A stretch of DNA of 64,000 nt from the NCBI GenBank assembly GCA_030374805.1, contig JARGSG010000211.1:434001-498000 (forward strand), in the 5' to 3' direction. The notes under the pieces are model-generated. The model was not told the DNA's origin and ran no database searches. It saw only the letters and a program-made list of their open reading frames with translations. The translations under genes and the position numbers were made by a program. How positions within the stretch are numbered: the first letter of the stretch is position 1; every line of letters starts with the position of its first letter. Shown one piece after another: positions 49,427 through 58,377 of the stretch. The stretch comes from Gracilaria gracilis. Its lineage: Eukaryota > Rhodophyta > Florideophyceae > Gracilariales > Gracilariaceae.

Positions 49427-50529
49427 AAGACTCTCTTGATTTCAGCCACATTCTTCCGTCCTCTCTTTTTAAGCACTTCATTCGAAGCGATCATCATACC
49501 GTCAGTTTGGTACAGGGCTCGCGGTTATGAAAAAAGGAACGGGGTCACCAGTCTCCCCATACAGTGGCGGTTCGAGCGAACTTCATTTTTATCTAAGATT
49601 TGAATCTTTAACTATCCCATAGCTGACGTTCGTGTTCTGAAATGCTCAAATGTTTTTGTTTCGCATCGAACCAAGACGGAGTAGATATTCGCGGTCCAGC
49701 TCGAGACAAATTATTCTGGGAAGGTCCACAATATCCGTTTCAAGGAAAATCTGTCAACTTCAGAACCGGCTATCCACAAAATGAAAGACCATGAGCCCCT
49801 ATCAACTACTTCAAGTCGCCAAGCTGGAAAAGGCAGAAAGGCGAATCTAGTCAAGGGGAGAAACAGGTGCTTGGCTTTATTGGGCCCCCTTCGTGACGAA
49901 ATCTTCACAACGAAGACTTGCTAGATATGATCTGTTTAGCCTTCCAGTAGCCTTCCAGTGTGAATTGCATCATACGAAAGTCAGCATCTCATGATGCTGG
50001 GAAGGCATATGTCCAACAACAAGGAAAACAAGACGAGGGCGATAATGATAAACACCAGGTCAGCCAGGGAAAACATGTCTGATTCTCTTGTCCGATTAGT
50101 TCGTCAAGAAAGATCATAGAGGGGGAGTGGGTCTCTATATAACGCCGTCATTCAAAGTGTTTCCCTGGATATAGTACCATTCAAATTGGCTTGTCACAAC
50201 TTTTCATCACCCATCATCGTCGCACTGGCTGCGTCTACCGTTCTCGAGCAAGAGTAGAGTGCTGGTTTCCTACGCTTCATTGACATGTCAGATAAAGATA
50301 GTGAAAAGGAGGACGACGCATACGGAGTTCTGTCTATGTTACTTCAGAATCAGAACTACGGCTTGCTTCTACAAGGTTGGTGGGCAGTCTTAACCAAGAA
50401 TAGTACATTTCTTGGTAACGAGTCACTATTTGATGTTCGAGCTTTCAACAGGACAAGATGAAGTGGCGATTCGCGAACCGTCAAACCGAAGCCATAACTT
50501 GCTCTCGCATCAGGGAGCCTTCATTGAAT
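49427..50529. other. Intergenic region with TATA box and small ORF
   Basis: Mostly featureless. A clear TATATAA lies at 50136-50142 (GTCTCTATATAACGCC), and a 58-codon ORF (see next entry) starts 143 bp further on. No other coding pattern recognised. Confidence 0.4.
50285..50461 (+). CDS. Small ORF, 58 codons, downstream of a TATA box
   Basis: ATG 50285 to TGA 50459-50461 (MSDKDSEKEDDAYGVLSMLL...). Acidic N-terminus, then a hydrophobic LLLQGWWAVL. It could be a small gene, the first exon of a longer one, or the start of a decayed transposase. No homology is recognised. Confidence 0.25.
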   Translation: MSDKDSEKEDDAYGVLSMLLQNQNYGLLLQGWWAVLTKNSTFLGNESLFDVRAFNRTR

Positions 50530-50890
50530 TGTATTCTTCTTCTTAAGTGTGGTTTATTACTCCTTTTTTCGAAGCATTAAGAAGACTACACTACGTACAT
50601 ATAGCCTTCTCTCTCAAAAAGGCCAAAGACATTAACGGTCATTCCTTCATCGTTTCTATCATCGTCCTCTCTTTTCTTTCTTGCGGAGCAGGCAGCTCGT
50701 TTCTTCAAGAACTGTTAGTCAAAGAACACCGGAATAAAATGTGATCCACCTCTTTTCTGATGGCCGTAGTAATCGAAATGTATTGATCTTCTTTTTCATT
50801 TTCCCCGCGTACACTCCGCTTTTTCATTCGCCAGGAAAAGGAAGGAGTCCAAGCTGGACTGTGTACCAAAAATGCTCTACCTTGCCACAT
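50530..50890 (-). pseudogene. LINE 3' end (copy f)
   Basis: On the minus strand: KEVDHILFRCSLTNSS-stop-RNELPAPQERKERTMIETMKE-stop-PLMSLAFLREKAI, then a 3' UTR ending ACCACACTTAAGAAGAAGAAT. Same family as copies a-e; decayed by stops. Confidence 0.55.
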
Positions 50891-51134
50891 TTCAAAGACT
50901 CCTTGCTTAGATTAGCCAACCTATGAAGGTGGAGCTCATACTGTACATATTTAAGACGTTCGGAAGGAAATATTCAGAGCATCAAACGACAGTTGCCGAA
51001 CTCAATGCTCTAAAACCAAGTCAGAAGCATGAAGGTGGGAGATCCACGACGAAATGATCTTGGGGAAGAACTTTGTGGGCCACAACCAGCAATCACGGTT
51101 AGGTTGACAAAGAAAGCACATTGGGCGATTCCTG

Positions 51135-51169
51135 AAAAAAAAAAAAAAGAAAAAAAAAAGAAAAAACAA
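51135..51169. repeat. A-rich tract
   Basis: Poly-A broken by single G residues on the plus strand, in otherwise featureless intergenic DNA. It may be the tail of an old retroposed copy. Confidence 0.6.
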
Positions 51170-51508
51170 ATCGCAAATTGCGTCTTACTCATTGCTACAC
51201 GTGAATGCTCTTGTGAGTCGAGGCTGTAAATCTTTCTACAGTACAATCTTTTGTTGTAAAATTATGTAATTAGTGCAGCATGTGAAACTAAAGTAGTGTC
51301 TAGCTACCGTTGGTACACGTAGACAGACTCAATGTCTATCTATACGTAGCATTTGCAACCTTACGAAACACTTCGGATGAACACGATTATCCATCTTCGA
51401 AGCCAATTCTTCCCTTCATACTATGAAGTTCATAGACATCATAAACGGGCGAAGACCGACTCAGAATTTCCTCCAATCAACGAGAGATATGAGCGAGATA
51501 ACCTTACT

Positions 51509-52999
51509 TCAGGACAAGTTTGAACCACGGTGGGAGTCGCAGTCCTGAACTATAGATATACACGTCTTTGCAACATTCAGGAGCATAATAAAGGTGAAGA
51601 GTAACTGTGAGGCGACGATGACTACGAGGAATACGATACGACTCCAGATTGACGAGAAATTGATTTTCCACATGATGAAATCCCAGAAAACAAGATACAA
51701 TGCGTCAGCAAAAGACCAGAAGACAATCTTCTTCACACAGCCTGCGAGCGTTGTGGTGTTATACTCTGGCTTATTCTCAAAAGGTGTCGAAGATGCCTGT
51801 GCAAGGCATAGGGACCCGATGAAAAGCAATACCACAGAGTTGAATACCGCTCGAACATGGGCGAACGAAAAGAAAGCTTGTACAGGCGGCATTGTCGTTG
51901 GAATGACATGAATAGATATAAACACTGTGAAACCCCAAATTAGAAAACCGATCAGAGACAAGTAAAAAGCATTTGTCCTTGACGAAAACCTGTAGAACGA
52001 CAGTCGTGAAATGGCCTTAAGCGCTCTCAACGTCCATGGCGAAGATTCAAACCGAGTGTACAAATTCAAGAGCCATATGTATGCAGCCGTTGCAGAAGCC
52101 ACCATAAACGCATTCATGTGCACATCGGTAGCAAAGCCATTCTCGACTTGTCGACGATACTCATACCATACCCAGCTGAGATCGAAAATGGTATAGCCCC
52201 ACCATATCCATGGTTTCATGAATGGCGGCCCCAACCACTCAACATCTCGCGCTGGACCGCACCCTGGGTTCTTTTGAAACGTAAAAGATAGTCTGTTGTA
52301 GTATGCGCTATGATCTGTATGAAACGAAAAGGGGAATCTGGCAAATGACTCGTTTGTCATAGGCTTGTCAGGGTGGAAGAGTGGAGCTTGCAGCATTTCT
52401 GGAAAGTACGAGTTGAGAAAACCCTGATCACCACCGTCATACGATGACGTATGAGGCAAAACACGTGCCATATCGTTGTACATAGTAGCGTTAGGGGTAA
52501 CAAGCATGAGCCCACTATTGAAGTAACACGGGTTAATGAATGTAGCACAGAAGCGAGCGCATGAAAACAGGGGCGATAAATCCTTTAGGACAAGCGAGTC
52601 GGCATCGATGAAAAGCATGCGGCTGTAGTCGGTCATGTTGAAAACGACTAGCTTTGTCATGACCAGACCGAACCTGGGATGAAACTTTGCGGACCCAACA
52701 TACGGAGAACTTACGGTCGGAACACGAACGACACGAATACCATCGTCCTCAAGAAGATCGATGTTGGCCTGTGAAGTGTCTCCGGTCTGAAGCACTATCC
52801 GCTCCCTGGTGCTTCGAGAGTCCGGGCTGTTGACGAGCAAGGAATGCATCATGACCCGGACAGCTAACGTATAAGTGTTACCATACAGGAGACTCACGTA
52901 GGCCTCACGTTGGGGCCCGACGTGATCATCAGTGCTAGAAACAACCGTGACGAAAAGGAGAAGGGCGAGCAACGTGTTCAACCCAACGTTGCAGCGCAT
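51509..52999 (-). CDS. GT8 family glycosyltransferase with C-terminal membrane domain (IPUT1/PGSIP6-like)
   Basis: 496 residues from ATG 52999. A signal sequence at residues ~5-22 is followed by a lumenal GT8 domain: AYVSLLYGNTYTLAVRVM, TKLVVFNMTDYSRMLFIDADSLVL (DxD, residues 132-134, binding Mn and nucleotide sugar), YFNSGLMLV and SSYDGGDQGFLNSYFP. The second half has about six hydrophobic segments (~295-480). This order (signal, GT8, several membrane spans) and the NMTDY and GGDQGFLNSY blocks match plant PGSIP6/IPUT1, which transfers glucuronic acid to inositol phosphorylceramide in the Golgi. Donor and acceptor here are inferred, not shown. No intron. Confidence 0.8.
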   Translation of the reverse strand: MRCNVGLNTLLALLLFVTVVSSTDDHVGPQREAYVSLLYGNTYTLAVRVMMHSLLVNSPDSRSTRERIVLQTGDTSQANIDLLEDDGIRVVRVPTVSSPYVGSAKFHPRFGLVMTKLVVFNMTDYSRMLFIDADSLVLKDLSPLFSCARFCATFINPCYFNSGLMLVTPNATMYNDMARVLPHTSSYDGGDQGFLNSYFPEMLQAPLFHPDKPMTNESFARFPFSFHTDHSAYYNRLSFTFQKNPGCGPARDVEWLGPPFMKPWIWWGYTIFDLSWVWYEYRRQVENGFATDVHMNAFMVASATAAYIWLLNLYTRFESSPWTLRALKAISRLSFYRFSSRTNAFYLSLIGFLIWGFTVFISIHVIPTTMPPVQAFFSFAHVRAVFNSVVLLFIGSLCLAQASSTPFENKPEYNTTTLAGCVKKIVFWSFADALYLVFWDFIMWKINFSSIWSRIVFLVVIVASQLLFTFIMLLNVAKTCISIVQDCDSHRGSNLS

Positions 53000-54048
53000 G
53001 TCGAGCTCTGAATATCAGCACCTGTCAACCAACGATGAGAAGACGGCGCATAGACAGCGCATAGAAGTATGAACAGGGCGGGGAAGATCAATACGGAAGA
53101 GGTTGTGAAACGCAAGCAAAGCAAATATGCGAACGATATGAACGTGTGTAATAGCGAAGCAATTTTAGAAGCAGATCAATGACGGAAGCGAAGGTAGCGA
53201 CAAGAGGAAGTGAAGGAGAGTGTATGATGTGACAGAGGGGGAAATGCGGGCTGCAGTGGAGCTCATGGGCAGACCACCCTCAAGACACACTGTGAATATA
53301 AACAGGAAGCATCCAGCAATGACGGTGGGTAGCAATGGACCTTGAAGATAAGCGGTATGGCGCTCGATCGGTAAGCGTTCATCGGTTTCTGGTTCGCGAC
53401 GAAGAGCAAAACATACAACGGGAAGCGGCTAGAGGGGACAAGTAATAGCCTATTCAGAAAAGCTGGTGGACAGTGGCGGCGGCGGCCCCGAAAGTTGAAG
53501 ACCAAAACAGTAGGCCTCGGACCGCTGTTCGTTTTTGCTCCGGCTATGAGCTTCAGAGTTTGAAGGTGTGCTGTTGAGGTTACACTTCTCTGAAACTCTA
53601 TCTTCAGACAACTGTCCAACGCTGGGCGTGGGCTACGTGTCAAAAGGCTGCTCAAGTGCCGCGTCATCATGCAATGGTACGCTACCCTGTATGATGAATC
53701 ACAAAGGCGCGATGGTCATGTAACGAATGATGAGGAATGCATGTGGAGAAGGTCGTACACGTACCGTACCATTTGTCCAAGTTACGCGAACGCACGGTGC
53801 CAACGGGTAGATCGCTTAACCCCCTTACCGCATACCGTTCACCTATCATGTATCATAGATACCCTGGTAGTCGATGCAGAAAGTAAAGTTACCAAAGGCG
53901 TTGTGCAAATCTTAATGAAGCCCAGGACAACGACCCGGGTCGCATGGAAACTTAGAAACACGAATGTCACGAAGATGAACTTCGTCGGTGTCTTTACATA
54001 TCTACAGGCTTGTACACTTATCATCAACACTCAAAGGGGCCATGTGAA
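53000..54048. other. Intergenic region between GT8 gene and Cyc8-like gene
   Basis: It contains the 5' flank of the GT8 gene (minus) and the 3' flank of the Cyc8-like gene (minus). Frames of 135 (minus) and over 200 (plus, running into the antisense of the next gene) codons show no protein-like pattern. Confidence 0.5.
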
Positions 54049-57000
54049 CTATGTGGCACTGCTGCGAATCTCAGCTCTGTTGGCCTTCTCTTCCTTCTTT
54101 CCTAATTCACTAGCACTTCTAACATCTAGACCACTTGAGCTCACCTTTCCTTTCACGCCTTCTCCATTCGCCAAACGCTCCATCCGATTTTCGTCCCGTG
54201 GGCTCTTTCTGGCTGACGCAGCTTCAGTCTCAGCATCCTTTGAAGCTGAGTCGTTGTTTCCAGCGTGGTACTCTTGCTTGTCCCCACAGCTTCCAGTCAC
54301 TGAAGCATCGGATGGCTTCCGAATCTGAGTAGAAACAGGCGCAGAACGTAAAGCGAAAGGTAGAGAACTTCGATTCCCGTCTTGACTGTTCTGTGCGGCT
54401 GATGAGCCCGGCCCGTTTACCGACCGTGACGCGCTGAGATGCATCCGCTCGCTTCGGAATGAAGGAAGCGGTGTTTTTCCCGGCAACGAAGGTGGCCCGC
54501 TTAAATTCGATATCGGATTTGACAGCCGCGGTAGATTCATTGCTTGAGACGATAGAGAGTGTTTCCCTTTTTCTTCGTCTTCTCCAATTTCTCCTTCCCT
54601 CATGCGCGAAGACTCTTCGTCTTGACCAGTTTTCAGTTCTCTGAACGAAGGAATACCAGTCTTTCTAGTACTCTTTGAGATGTCTTCAACTCTGTGTTCG
54701 ATAGATATTTGTCGCACAGCCTTCTCGCCGCTGACATCTTTTTCATTTTCATGTAAACGAGGTCGCTTTGCCGTTCTTCCGGAGTCCTCCCTTGATGTCC
54801 CTTCCCGCTTTGATATACCACTTCCATCCTTTCGCCCAAGAGCAGGGACACTAGGTGATCTCATCCTTTCTCCACGCCGCTCAAAAGGCGGAGCGCTCGG
54901 AGACCTTACTCTCTCTTCCTTTCTGGATGCCTTGCGATCCATGCTCTCTTGTTCGCCTTTCCGGGCGGGAGAGGATCGAAGCATGCCAAAGACCGACTTG
55001 TTGCTGGGAGGATGATCACTTTTGCGGCGGGAACTTCCATCACTCAAGCGTTTTGGAGAGGGAACAATTCCTTTTCCAAAGAAGTGAGAGTCTTTGTCGT
55101 CTGCTCCAGGCTTCGGATCATCCTTTGAAGCACTACGTATTTCCTTTTCCATGGCGCTCTTCCCATCGTTGCTGTGAATTGCGCGAGATGGAAGGGCTGG
55201 GAGTACCGGTAGAGATGATGGTGAAGGAACTGAATCAATCTGTACCGGATAGTTGGGGGGAGGAATGGGGATAGACTTGAACGTTGGTACGTGACTCTGC
55301 TTCGCAGGCCGCGGAGACCTGTGGCTCAGCATACCTGCACCGTTTCCGGAGACCTTTCTTGTCGGCAGAGGCGATGGCAGTGACGAAGGGGCAACAGAAT
55401 TGTTCACCGGAGTTGCGGGGGCGTGCCCGATTCCCTTACTAAATTTTGTCAGCGATGACGTTAACCCCAAACCTGAAGATGTGTTGTCCTTGGCAGCTTG
55501 CAAGGAGCTACCGCCCAACGTGGAGGGGGTGCGGATCGACAGCAGGGGCAGGGACGGAGTTCGAGTAACTGCAGTGGCACCTGTTGTAGATGCCGGCGGT
55601 AGATGCTTCCCATTATCCACTTCTGAAAGCGGTGGAAGGGAACCAGGTGTAGGTTTCGGAAACGACGGTGACTGCGAATGGCTCGCTTTGGCTTCATCTG
55701 TCTTTGCTTGGCCACTATCTTCGAGGCCCGATGCCGCTCCCGTCTGTTTCACCGATGACAATCGATCTGAGGAACTTGATCTCCTAGGCCTCGCGTGTCC
55801 GTTTTGGACATTCGATCCTGGTCGGCGATCCCGTTCATGATGTGGAGAGTCACTTAGACCACGAATACCGTCTGCACTTGGGTCGACTGCGCTCGTATCG
55901 TAGTTTGTCATTGCCTTATCATTCACTTTGTCATCAACTGACTCATCGCGATTGCGGGACGTGGTAGGCATAGGAGAAACCGGCTCGCGAGTTTCGCCAG
56001 CCCCTTGCGCCCGGTCCTGAGAAGCATAGAACCTCTGAGAACTTGGTTCAGACGTACGGGGCAACTGACTTGCAGTGTTGTTGTTGAGCTGGGAAACCTT
56101 GAGAGGTTGCGATTTATCTACCACATCCTCACCGGTTTGAAGCTCCTCGCTTCGGCCAAAGCGATTATGGCTCCCATCGTCGCTCCCATTTCTTCCATGC
56201 TTATACTCCTCTGCAACGTCCGCCCTTCGTTGTTGTTCTGCGCGTTCTGGAGAGCGGAGACCCGGACCCTTCCTCTGCGAGTCAACGGGAGCTGTCGGGG
56301 TCTGCTGGATAGGCGGAAGCTGCTGCATTTGTGGCAGTGGTTGCATCTGAGACATACTAGCCGGTGGTTGCGGCATGCTTCGCGGCTCTGAATACCCATT
56401 CACATGAGCTGCAGGATGAGGCTGGGGCTGAGGTTCTCGAGCCGAAATACCAGAAGGCTGTTGTTCGAGCATTTGGGAGCCATGCGCAGACTGAAGGTGC
56501 TGACCTTCTAGTGGTGGTTTTCCCTGCGCCGAGGGAGGTCCAAGCCGTGGTAGCTGCAAGTGAGATTGTTGCATCTGCGGCTGTAGTTGTGACTCTTGCG
56601 ATAAACCTTGATGCGCAAGCGGCTTAAGCTGAGCATGTTGGGCGCCTGTAGGAGTCTGCATCGGGTGGGCATACTGCCGCTCTGACACATGCGGAGGGGC
56701 TGTAGCAGGCATGTGTGTCGGTTGTTGTTGGGTGGGCAACGATTGCGACAGATGCTGAGGGACTGATGTCATCGGATGAGCTGTATGCTGCACTGGCGTT
56801 GATATTGGCATTTGCACAGAAGCTCGTTGGTGTTGCGCATATCCATTCGGTGGGGCAGCACTCATGGCAGGAGGACGCATAGAAGGGATAGGAGCCATCT
56901 CAAGAGAGCCACCACGTTCATGAATGCCTTGCATATTCACAGGGCCTTGCGCGGCGTTCACAGCGGACTGCTGTGGAGGTAATTGACGCAGATGACGCTG

Positions 57001-58377
57001 CGGAGGCGGAGGCTGCATGAGAGATTGATGCTGGGCAAGCTTCTGTTGAGGGAGTGGGTCGCGCATTTGGTGAACAGACGGGCCAATAGATCGATTAAGA
57101 AGGGGATTGAAATGTCCTTGGGTGGCACTTTGCATATCAGGCTGCATTTGTACAGGCTGTGGTTGCGTGATCGCGGGCTGTTGTGATGTTGGATGTGCCT
57201 GTTGATTGGCAAGATTGGCTTCTAAAACTCGTAAACGAGCGGTAATCTGTGCATTATCAGGCGCCAATCTCGCAGCCTGTCGGTAGGCATCAATAGCATC
57301 ATTACTCTGATCACAGCTTTCGTAAAGCGTTCCCAGGTCGTACCACACTTCAGAAACATATGGGTTGATTCCAATAGCTCGTGTATACGCATCCATAGCG
57401 TCACGGCGTTGATTCATCTGATAATACAACACGCCAATAGAACACCAAAAGGTAGCGTTCGAACAGTCTCTATACACGGCCTGTTGATAAGCATCATAAG
57501 CCTGGCGGAACTCGCGCAAGGACATGTACACCCTGCCCAACAAGTACCAAGTCTGACCATCATTTGGCTCATACTCTGCCGATCGCCGTAACAGATGAAT
57601 GGATTCTGCAGCGTTATTGTTGTGACTATGTTCAAGCCATCCATAATTTTGCAAAGTCTTTGGGTGTTGTGGATTTTCTTTGAGTGCCTGTTTATACATT
57701 TCGATGGCGGAGTTTATATCGCGCTTGAGTTCATGTACATGCCCAATTTGGTACCAACCATCAGCGCGTGTGAGAGGAGGAGGGGGATTGGAAGCAACTA
57801 CCACTCTATTAAAGTACTTGAGCGCCTCATCAAATTTCTGTTGTTCCTTGTAGATAATGCCGATACAAAAGCAAACCTCATCCGCTCGTTCAAAGTCCGG
57901 CGAGATGGAAAGCACGGCCAGAAACGCCTCCAAAGCGTTATCAAGGCTACCGTACCGGTCGTACAAAAGACCAATGCCATACCACAGGTTCGGATCACGC
58001 GGGTTTGGCAGATTACTCAAGGCGTTTTGGTAAGCTTGGTAAGCCTTTTGCAAGTCATCAGTCATGACGTAGCAATGCGCCAAAATAGCCCAAGACTCGC
58101 CGCAAGAATCATCGGCGTTGATGGCGCGTTGCAAGTACACAATGGCCTCATGATAACACTCCTTTTTAGCGAGAACGGCGCCGGCTTGGGTCATTGCGCG
58201 GACATTGTTGGGATTGACGGCGAGAACTCGCTCAAAGGCGTTGAGAGCTCGTTCGCGATCGCGCATGGTGGTTTGTAGCACTCCTATGCGAAACCACACG
58301 GCTTCCTTCGCGGCTGTGACTCTGTTGCTCAAGTTGGTTTCCACTTGAAACGGGTTGTTTGCTGGGTAATCAACCAT
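54049..58377 (-). CDS. Cyc8/Ssn6-type TPR transcriptional corepressor
   Basis: 1442 residues from ATG 58377 (MVDYPANNPFQ); the open frame goes 11 codons further up but without ATG. Residues ~25-380 are about ten tetratricopeptide repeats, including AVWFRIGVLQTTMRDRERAL, WYGIGLLYDRYGSLDNALEAF, VCFCIGIIYKEQQKFDEALKYF, TWYLLGRVYMSLREFRQAYDAY and VWYDLGTLYESCDQSNDAI, which are very close to Cyc8/Ssn6 and the TPR part of UTX. Residues ~390-720 are Gln/Pro/His/Met-rich. The rest is Ser/Lys/Glu/Pro-rich and disordered with many basic patches. In yeast, Cyc8 pairs with Tup1 and is brought to promoters by DNA-binding proteins; the TPRs bind both. No intron. A Tup1 partner is not in this window. Confidence 0.85.
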   Translation of the reverse strand: MVDYPANNPFQVETNLSNRVTAAKEAVWFRIGVLQTTMRDRERALNAFERVLAVNPNNVRAMTQAGAVLAKKECYHEAIVYLQRAINADDSCGESWAILAHCYVMTDDLQKAYQAYQNALSNLPNPRDPNLWYGIGLLYDRYGSLDNALEAFLAVLSISPDFERADEVCFCIGIIYKEQQKFDEALKYFNRVVVASNPPPPLTRADGWYQIGHVHELKRDINSAIEMYKQALKENPQHPKTLQNYGWLEHSHNNNAAESIHLLRRSAEYEPNDGQTWYLLGRVYMSLREFRQAYDAYQQAVYRDCSNATFWCSIGVLYYQMNQRRDAMDAYTRAIGINPYVSEVWYDLGTLYESCDQSNDAIDAYRQAARLAPDNAQITARLRVLEANLANQQAHPTSQQPAITQPQPVQMQPDMQSATQGHFNPLLNRSIGPSVHQMRDPLPQQKLAQHQSLMQPPPPQRHLRQLPPQQSAVNAAQGPVNMQGIHERGGSLEMAPIPSMRPPAMSAAPPNGYAQHQRASVQMPISTPVQHTAHPMTSVPQHLSQSLPTQQQPTHMPATAPPHVSERQYAHPMQTPTGAQHAQLKPLAHQGLSQESQLQPQMQQSHLQLPRLGPPSAQGKPPLEGQHLQSAHGSQMLEQQPSGISAREPQPQPHPAAHVNGYSEPRSMPQPPASMSQMQPLPQMQQLPPIQQTPTAPVDSQRKGPGLRSPERAEQQRRADVAEEYKHGRNGSDDGSHNRFGRSEELQTGEDVVDKSQPLKVSQLNNNTASQLPRTSEPSSQRFYASQDRAQGAGETREPVSPMPTTSRNRDESVDDKVNDKAMTNYDTSAVDPSADGIRGLSDSPHHERDRRPGSNVQNGHARPRRSSSSDRLSSVKQTGAASGLEDSGQAKTDEAKASHSQSPSFPKPTPGSLPPLSEVDNGKHLPPASTTGATAVTRTPSLPLLSIRTPSTLGGSSLQAAKDNTSSGLGLTSSLTKFSKGIGHAPATPVNNSVAPSSLPSPLPTRKVSGNGAGMLSHRSPRPAKQSHVPTFKSIPIPPPNYPVQIDSVPSPSSLPVLPALPSRAIHSNDGKSAMEKEIRSASKDDPKPGADDKDSHFFGKGIVPSPKRLSDGSSRRKSDHPPSNKSVFGMLRSSPARKGEQESMDRKASRKEERVRSPSAPPFERRGERMRSPSVPALGRKDGSGISKREGTSREDSGRTAKRPRLHENEKDVSGEKAVRQISIEHRVEDISKSTRKTGIPSFRELKTGQDEESSRMREGEIGEDEEKGKHSLSSQAMNLPRLSNPISNLSGPPSLPGKTPLPSFRSERMHLSASRSVNGPGSSAAQNSQDGNRSSLPFALRSAPVSTQIRKPSDASVTGSCGDKQEYHAGNNDSASKDAETEAASARKSPRDENRMERLANGEGVKGKVSSSGLDVRSASELGKKEEKANRAEIRSSAT

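Noticed and set aside
53669..54328. 219-codon plus-strand frame
   Set aside because: The second half is antisense to the Cyc8-like gene and the first half has no protein-like pattern.
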